Shown: piece after piece, positions 58,191-64,000 of the stretch
Position numbering within the stretch: position 1 is the stretch's first letter
Layout: every line of letters begins with the position of its first letter
Assembly (NCBI GenBank): GCA_015680685.1
Contig: MNCI01014925.1
Coordinates: forward strand, 1 to 64,000
Direction of reading: 5' to 3'
DNA length: 64,000 nucleotides
Source of the DNA: Gnetum montanum
Lineage: Eukaryota > Streptophyta > Gnetopsida > Gnetales > Gnetaceae
The notes under the pieces: model-generated
What the model was told of the DNA's origin: nothing
The model's database searches: none
What the model saw: the letters and a program-made list of their open reading frames with translations, nothing else
Made by a program: the position numbers and the translations under genes

Positions 58191-60520
58191 GTCCATGTAG
58201 CTTCACCAATGTGGATTAGAATGAGCACATTCCAAGGACAAGGCATTGTTGGGAATAGCTCCCTAACATTAACAAACTAGGTAGCACATTGTTTGCATTC
58301 AATGTCGAATGCCCTAATTACATTCTGTAGTTCCTAGTAGTCATTTATTCTTTTGGATAGGTTCTTAGTGGTTGATCTTTGAATGATGAATCTTGCCCAA
58401 AGAAATTCAAGTTCTGTGTTTGCAGTCTCAAGCTTTTGCTTAGTCTTCTTGTGGTGCTTGAACTCTACCTAGTACACAAGTACAAGCTAGCCACCAATTC
58501 TTCGAACTCTGACTTTGATTATTTGATAGTTAGCATTGCCAAGTTTGCATATTAGAGATTTCCAAGCTCCATATATTTAGTCATCTCTTCTATTTGCAAC
58601 TTCTTCATGTGGATCTTTGCTTTGTTGTAGGCATCTATTCCAACAACAACAGGTTGCCACACTTTTTTTCCTTATTGGAATTTTGCCTTAGCCATCTGAA
58701 TGTGTCTTTCATTAACTTTTTTCTATAGGCTAACTTAATATTTGTAGTGGTTCTTGGCTCTCTCAAATTTTAGATCTTGATTCTTCTAGGCAGTAATCTT
58801 GATCATATATTTTTGGTGTAAGGCACAAACTTCCTCTATAGAGAGATTTCTATTCTTTATTGCCAATCTCCTAAGCTAAGTGTTCACCCTAGCTAGTTGC
58901 TCTTGCTATTAATAGATTAATTTTTACATTTTTTATTTCTACACATCAACATTCTGTATGAAATGATTTTCTATGGTCAGCATCTCATTCTCTTGGCAAT
59001 TTTGGACAATGTCCTTCTAAACAAAATATGTTTTGGCCTCCATGGACTTGTTAAAGATTACCATCATCATCCCCACCTTAACCTATTTGAGTCTATCTTG
59101 AAGCTATTGAAAAGCTTCATCTCTTATTAGTACAAGGTTGAGGAGCATACGATTAGTAAGAATGGCTCTTAATTTGACAACCTCCATGACCAAGCATTAG
59201 TTTTGTGCTTGAGCCATTTCAAGTTACCCTTTGATTTAAGTAACTCCAACTAGGTTTCAATGATATTATTTAAAAAATCAAAGATATTTGGAATCAGTTT
59301 CCCAGTTCCCACTAGTCTATCCAACAACTCTTTGTGTTGGGTTTCACTCAATCTTTCACTAATAGTTCCTATAGATGTTTGCAAATCTCTGAGTGTAGAA
59401 ACATTTGGTACAAGCACTGTAGGTGCATTCAAAGCTTCAATGACTCTATCAGCAACCACTTCTACTATTGTCTTGTGCTCTTAGTGCTGCATCACCAATA
59501 GAGTTGTTCCTTTGTCCTCCTCCAAGTGCACTGAGAAGGTAGTAGCATTCTTAGAGATTTCTAGGAATTGTTATTGTTGTGAGAGAGACACCGTCACCTC
59601 TTGAACACTAGGATTTGACCTCACGGGTAGCTACATTCTTTGAAAAAAAAATATTGGCCCACCTCCCTCCATCTAGCTCATTATTTGATCCACTTTGTTG
59701 AGGTGACTCATTGTAGGACAATATGCAAATGAATCACCACCATTGGTTCTTGCTTGCTACTCTCGCTCATGCAAGATTTGCTCTTTGATTTTGCACAAGC
59801 ATTCAATAGCTGCATGGGCCTCTAGCATTGTTTTTTGAGTGGGTGGTGGAGGTGGTGGCTACTACTCCTCTTCTTTTGATAGGGTAGGGATCTTATCCTT
59901 TATCATTTTAGAGCAAGAGATGATGTGAATATGCTAGATTGTGTGATTGGCATAGCAAACTATCCCTGCTCTTTTGTAGAGTTTTCTGATAAGGCATGGA
60001 AACGAAAAATATTTTTCTTGCATGTTCATTCTCCTTGAAATGCTTCTCTATCTCTAGATAGATCAATTGTGGAACATTAACTAGGAATTTTTTGCTTAGA
60101 GCGACATAGGCATAGGTGGAGAAGGTTGTTACCTTACTGGGCCTCACTATAGGATTGAGGTGATAGGATGCTATCTTAATGTATATTTTCTCCACTAGTG
60201 TGAGTGTGCCAAACTCCTTACTATCAATCCCATAACATCTCTGGGTCTACTTTATTTTTGCCTTAGGATTTTCTTGCATTGAGATTTTTGCTAGATGGAT
60301 GCTAGAATCAGATAGACCAAGAGCTTACATAATTTCTTCTACCAAGTAAGACACCTAAATGTCCTTGATTCTCATAATGGCTCCTACCTTTTTTCTATTC
60401 TAGAAGAGATATGTCTCTTCCATGTATCACTCCCCATTGGTAGTGATGATTGGACATATGGGAGAGCTTTGCAATTGTGTCTTAACTTTTGGTGGAGCAT
60501 GTTCCAAGAATGATCAAGTT
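58191..60520 (-). pseudogene. A2: second copy of the A1-type third ORF
   Basis: Aligned with A1 3604-5670 throughout. Minus-strand text: YGIDSKEFGTLTLVEKIYIK (about 60240-60180), AYVALSKKFLVNVPQLIYLE (60111-60052), then FPCLIRKLYKRAGIVCYANH at 60002-59943 in a shifted frame, then a long helical part with RDLQTSIGTISERLSETQHK (59388-59329). The FPCLI.KL.RR.GIV box is better kept than in A1. It is bordered directly by the cut T1 LTR (58187) and the cut T2 (60521), without LTRs of its own, so it arrived or was trimmed by rearrangement. Confidence 0.6.
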
Positions 60521-61470
60521 ATACCTAAGACAATGTCAAAATCTAAGCTAAATTTCATTCCTAAAAGGATAATTGATTATGAACATGAGTTTGAGAAAAA
60601 TTTGTTTACTAGAAAAGATATACAAAATCTCAATGAACAAGCTTTTGAAGAAGTAAATCTTGGATCTAATGAGATGTCAAAGATGTTAAAGATCACAAAG
60701 GAAAAGAATTTAGATTTCAAAAAAAACTTGTTATTACTTCTAAAAAATAATTTGGACAATTTTTCCTGGTCTTATGATGATCTTAAGGGTTTTAGAATAG
60801 ATTTGATGACACATAAAATTTCTTTAATAGAAGGTTATAAAACTGTTATGTAAAAACAAAGGAAATTCAATCCATCATTTGAATGAGCTATGGAAGCCGA
60901 GATCAAGAAGTTATTACAAGCTTGAATCATATATCTAGTCTAATATTCGACATGGCTTGCTAACCTTATTCCAATACGAAAGAAAAATGGTAACATTAGG
61001 CTTTGTGTAGACTTCAAGAATTTGAATGAGGATTCGGACAAGGATAAGTATCCACTTCCTAGAGTTGATGAGATGTTGATCAAAGTATCAAGTTGTCAAG
61101 TATATTCTTTCTTATATGGTTTTTTAGGCTATAATTAGATCATGGTAGATAAAAATGATCAATATAATACAAAATTTATCACTAAATAGGGAAATTTTCT
61201 TACTAAATAATGCCATTTGGATTGTCAAATTCTGGGGCTACTTTTCAAAAAGTAATGGATTTAGCCTTTAAAGGTTTAATAGGTAAATTTGTTATGGTTT
61301 ATTTGGATGATATTACCATATTCTCAAAAAGAAAGCAAGAACATATTGGTCATCTTCAACAAGTTTTTGACAAATTTCATAAGTATGGAATTTCATTAAA
61401 CTCTAAGAAGTGTATCTTTGGAGCTAAATCTAGGAGTTTACTAGGCCATGTGATTTGTTAAGGAATTGCT
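60521..61470 (+). pseudogene. T2 linker and reverse transcriptase
   Basis: The open linker (60540-60853) reads FIPKRIIDYEHEFEKNLFTR, NLNEQAFEEVNLGS, NNLDNFSWSYDDLKGF. RT follows with stops at 60854, 60886, 60924 and 60942: TWLANLIPIRKKNGNIRLCV, FKNLNEDSDKDKYPLPRVDE, then FLYGFLGYN, where the first catalytic Asp is Tyr (about 61115). From 61210 a clean frame: MPFGLSNSGATFQKVMDLAF, MVYLDDITIFSK and LNSKKCIFGAKSRSLLGHVI. So YLDD is intact but the first Asp is lost. Confidence 0.85.
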
Positions 61471-61639
61471 ATAGATAATTCTTGAGTCCAAGTAGTACAG
61501 AATATCAAGATTCCTACAAGTAAAAAATTATCTTAGATATTTCTTTGAAAAGATAAATTTTGTTAAAACATTTATCCCTAGATTCATAAAAATTACTAAA
61601 CCTTTAATACATATGCTAAAGAAAGATGTTCAAGTAGAG

Positions 61640-62200
61640 AAAACACCAGCATCGGAGAAAGCTTTAGCAAAAATTAAAAGGGTCATTCAAGAGGCTCCAT
61701 ATTTGATAAAGCCTAAATTAAAGGAATATTTTTGGTTATATGCTTTTGCTTCTAATGATTCCATTATTGCTATCTTAAATTTAGAAAAATGAAGGTCAAG
61801 ATGAACCAATGGGATTTTTTAGGTATCAGTTGAAGGGTTTTGAACTAAATTATTTAGACTTGGAAAAACAAGCATTCATAGTCATCAAAGCACTTAAACA
61901 TTTTAAATACTATATGGAATGTTCATTAGTCCATATTATGCTAATCAAACCTATAGTGAAACAATTCTTACCATAAAATGAAATTGGATTGAAAAGAGGA
62001 AAGTGGCTTATAAAGCTTCAAGGTTTTAGATTTTCATTGGAAATATGCAAAACAGTTAAGGGAATGGGATTAGCTAAGGTAATGGTTAGAGAAAATGAAG
62101 TATGTGTGCTTAATACTCATGAAGGAAATTGGTATGATGAAATTTTAAAGTTCTTTAATACAAGGAAAGTTCTAAATAATTTTACTATAAGTTAAGAAAA
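61640..62200 (+). pseudogene. T2 RNase H (after RT)
   Basis: KPKLKEYFWLYAFASNDSII (61709-61768), a frame change, then GFFRYQLKG-like text and LEKQAFIVIKALKHFKYYME (61861-61918). 61989-62195 is open: KRGKWLIKLQGFRFSLEICK, GLAKVMVRENEVCVLNTHEG. Same organisation as in T1 (52390-51930). Confidence 0.75.
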
Positions 62201-62239
62201 AGGAAAATCCTAAATAATTTAACTATAAGTTAAGAAAAA

Positions 62240-63380
62240 GCTTTCTTCAAGAAATCATGTAAATTTGTGGTTAGAGATGGTATATTATACAAAAAGGATT
62301 TTAGAGGGGTTTTGTTGGAATGCATTCATAATGATCGAATTGATCCCATCTTAGAATGATTCCACGATCATTCTAATTTATTTTGTAAATCCCCTAAATC
62401 AACTATCCAACATATACTTTGATACAGATATTATTGGCCTAATATATATCAAGATATTACTTTGAAAATTCGAAGATATTATAAATGTCAAATCCATGGA
62501 CCAAAAATAAAAAAGGCTAGAGCTCCCTTAAAACCAATAATTCTAGATAGAACATGTTAGCAATAGGGTTTGGATTTTATTGGTACAATTACTCCTTCGA
62601 GAGCTAGGCATAAGTTTATTCTCACAGCTACTAATTACTTCACTAAATGGTCTAAAGCAAAAGCTCTAAGAAGAAGTTCAACATTAGACTTAATCAAGTT
62701 TTTGGAAGATCAAATCTTAAGTCATTTTAGTCTACCCAGAGTATTAGTATCTGATAATGGATCCACTTTTTAGTCTGAAGAATTCATAACATGGGCATTA
62801 GAAAAATCCATTTTCATATTTTCTTCTTCCAATTATTATCCTCAAGGAAATGGCTTAGTTGAATCTACAAATAAAAAAATTATTTTCTACATTAATAAAT
62901 CGATGGACAAAAATTTAGAAAATTGGATTGATTATCTACAATCTGCATTATGGATGAATCGTATTAGGTTTAAGAAGGCTATTGGAACATCATCTTATAC
63001 TTTAGTTTATGGTTTGCCCACAAGTATTACAAATAAGATTATAAGTTTACCTTTAGATTTTGTACAAAGGTATAGTGAGAAAACTAATAAAGATAGAAGT
63101 TTTATGACCTTGTTCATCAAAAGAGAAGTTGAGATAGATAAAGCAAAGGATAATTTATTATAAAATACATCTCAAGTCAAAAAATGGTTTGATAAAAAGG
63201 CTTTGAAAAGAACTTTCTGAATAGGATACCTTGTCTTGCTATGGAATATGAAGAAACCAAATAAGTTCACAATAACATGGACTGGTCCGTTTCAAATTAC
63301 AAAACAATTATCCAAGGATACTTATAAATTATCAACATTAGATGGAACGGAATTATAGTTTCCATATAATGTTTTATAGA
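62240..63380 (+). pseudogene. T2 integrase, catalytic triad kept
   Basis: Zinc-binding remnant: FHDHSNLFCKS (62353-62385), then YYKCQIHG (62476-62499), where the first Cys of the CxxC is Tyr. Core: GLDFIGTITPSRARHKFILT (62567-62626, first Asp), LPRVLVSDNGSTF (second Asp near 62752), and NYYPQGNGLVESTNKKI, whose Glu lies 35 residues after the second Asp. All three catalytic residues are present, but a stop (62772-62774) and others interrupt the frame. 62903-63163 is open, the usual 'W...L..ALW..R' segment. The end near 63270-63400 reads WTGPFQI and lacks a chromodomain. Confidence 0.82.
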
Positions 63381-63399
63381 TAAAACATTATTTTGGATA

Positions 63400-64000
63400 G
63401 CTACCCATGACTTAAATATCGCTATACAAATTAATATATGTACATAGTATAATAATATGTATAAGTATGTAATTATAATGTTGTTGAATATATATAGTAA
63501 TAAATAATAAAATTTTGTATATAGCAATTATTATGTATGCACTTGGTAGTAACATGTATTAGATTAATGTCATCTTTAACCATGACATATATGTTCTATT
63601 CATATGGTTAGGTAAGTTTATTTACTATTTTAAAATAAAATAAAATAAAAACTAACATATGTTCATGTTAAGTGCAAGTTTAAAGATATTTAGTTAAAAA
63701 TATTAATTGAATTATTAAATTTATGTTATCCTCAGTACTCATTACTTAAGATGAGTGAAGTGGAATCGATGGTTAATTAATAATTTACTGGGAAGTAATT
63801 TCAACAATCAAATGAGAAAATTCAAATTGGTACATGGATAATGATTAGAAAGTAATTAATATGGACAAAAGTGAAAAGGTTGGTTAGCAAGCTTTGGTGG
63901 GAATTTAAAATTTATTTAGTACTATAAGAAGAGACATGGATTGCTTAAGATTACATCATTTTCCATTTCAAACTGTAAGTAAAGAAAGTTGGCAAAGAGT
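63400..64000 (+). other. T2 downstream block
   Basis: Non-coding; from about 63560 it aligns with T1 50815-50370 on the minus strand. A TATA-like CTATAAGAAGAGACATGG lies at about 63922-63940. The window ends inside it. Confidence 0.5.

Larger units (their letters stand above)
60521..64000 (+). mobile_element. T2: partial inverted copy of the T1-type element
   Basis: Collinear with T1 minus strand 53640 down to about 50370: linker, RT, RNase H, integrase and the downstream block. The 5' part (LTR, gag, protease, first RNase H) is missing at 60521 and the 3' side leaves the window. It is less broken than T1 in integrase. Confidence 0.8.

Noticed and set aside
1-64000. CRISPR arrays, bacterial operons, rRNA or tRNA genes
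   Set aside because: No regular repeat-spacer array, no ribosome-binding-site-led gene clusters and no complete tRNA fold were seen; the sequence is of plant nuclear type.

Overview
The window is AT-rich, nuclear-looking plant DNA made almost entirely of old, nested transposable elements. The evidence is plant-type Ty3/gypsy LTR retrotransposons with tRNA-Asp primer sites, a Mutator-like transposase with a FAR1-type N-terminus and a SWIM finger, a LINE-like ORF1 with a degenerate zinc knuckle, and many in-frame stops. I cannot name the species. A large-genome seed plant fits best. No intact host gene was recognised. One small CpG-rich island near 20.4-20.8 kb is the only candidate host sequence. 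There are four assembly gaps: 265 N from 15137 and single N at 20936, 40768 and 50816.

Layout. 1-2292: unrecognised AT-rich DNA. 2298-14133 (minus): an Athila-like element (A1) with both LTRs, a perfect 5-bp target duplication (gatag), gag remnant, protease, RT-RNase H, integrase and a third ORF between pol and the 3' LTR. 14.3-16.0 kb: a 334-bp direct-repeat pair around a tandem array with a gap. 16-20.3 kb: unrecognised. 20.36-20.76 kb: CpG-rich island. 21.7-23.0 kb: LINE-like ORF1 pseudogene beside a probable solo LTR. 24.4-28.8 kb (plus): LTRs, primer sites and gag fragments of the A1 relatives. 28.8-30.3 kb (minus): a second third-ORF-like pseudogene. 34-36 kb (minus): Mutator-like transposase pseudogene, cut at its 5' side by N1. 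36143-42761 (plus): N1, an LTR element with gag and protease only, related to A1. 45.99-58.19 kb (minus): LTR fragments and then T1, a Tat/Ogre-like element. 58.19-60.52 kb (minus): a piece of the A1-type third ORF (A2). 60.52-64.0 kb (plus): T2, an inverted partial copy of T1.

How the parts relate. A1 and N1 belong to one super-family: shared LTR ends (TGATGAG...CACTCATCA), shared primer site, shared gag and protease, and repeated AGTCATGGGGG tracts. Their losses are complementary. A1 keeps pol but has lost the capsid part of gag, while N1 keeps capsid and protease but lacks RT-RNase H-integrase entirely. T1 is a separate lineage in which a complete RNase H domain, with its four acidic residues, lies between protease and RT. 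That is not the usual Tat order. All readings are by eye from translated sequence; no database search was possible.
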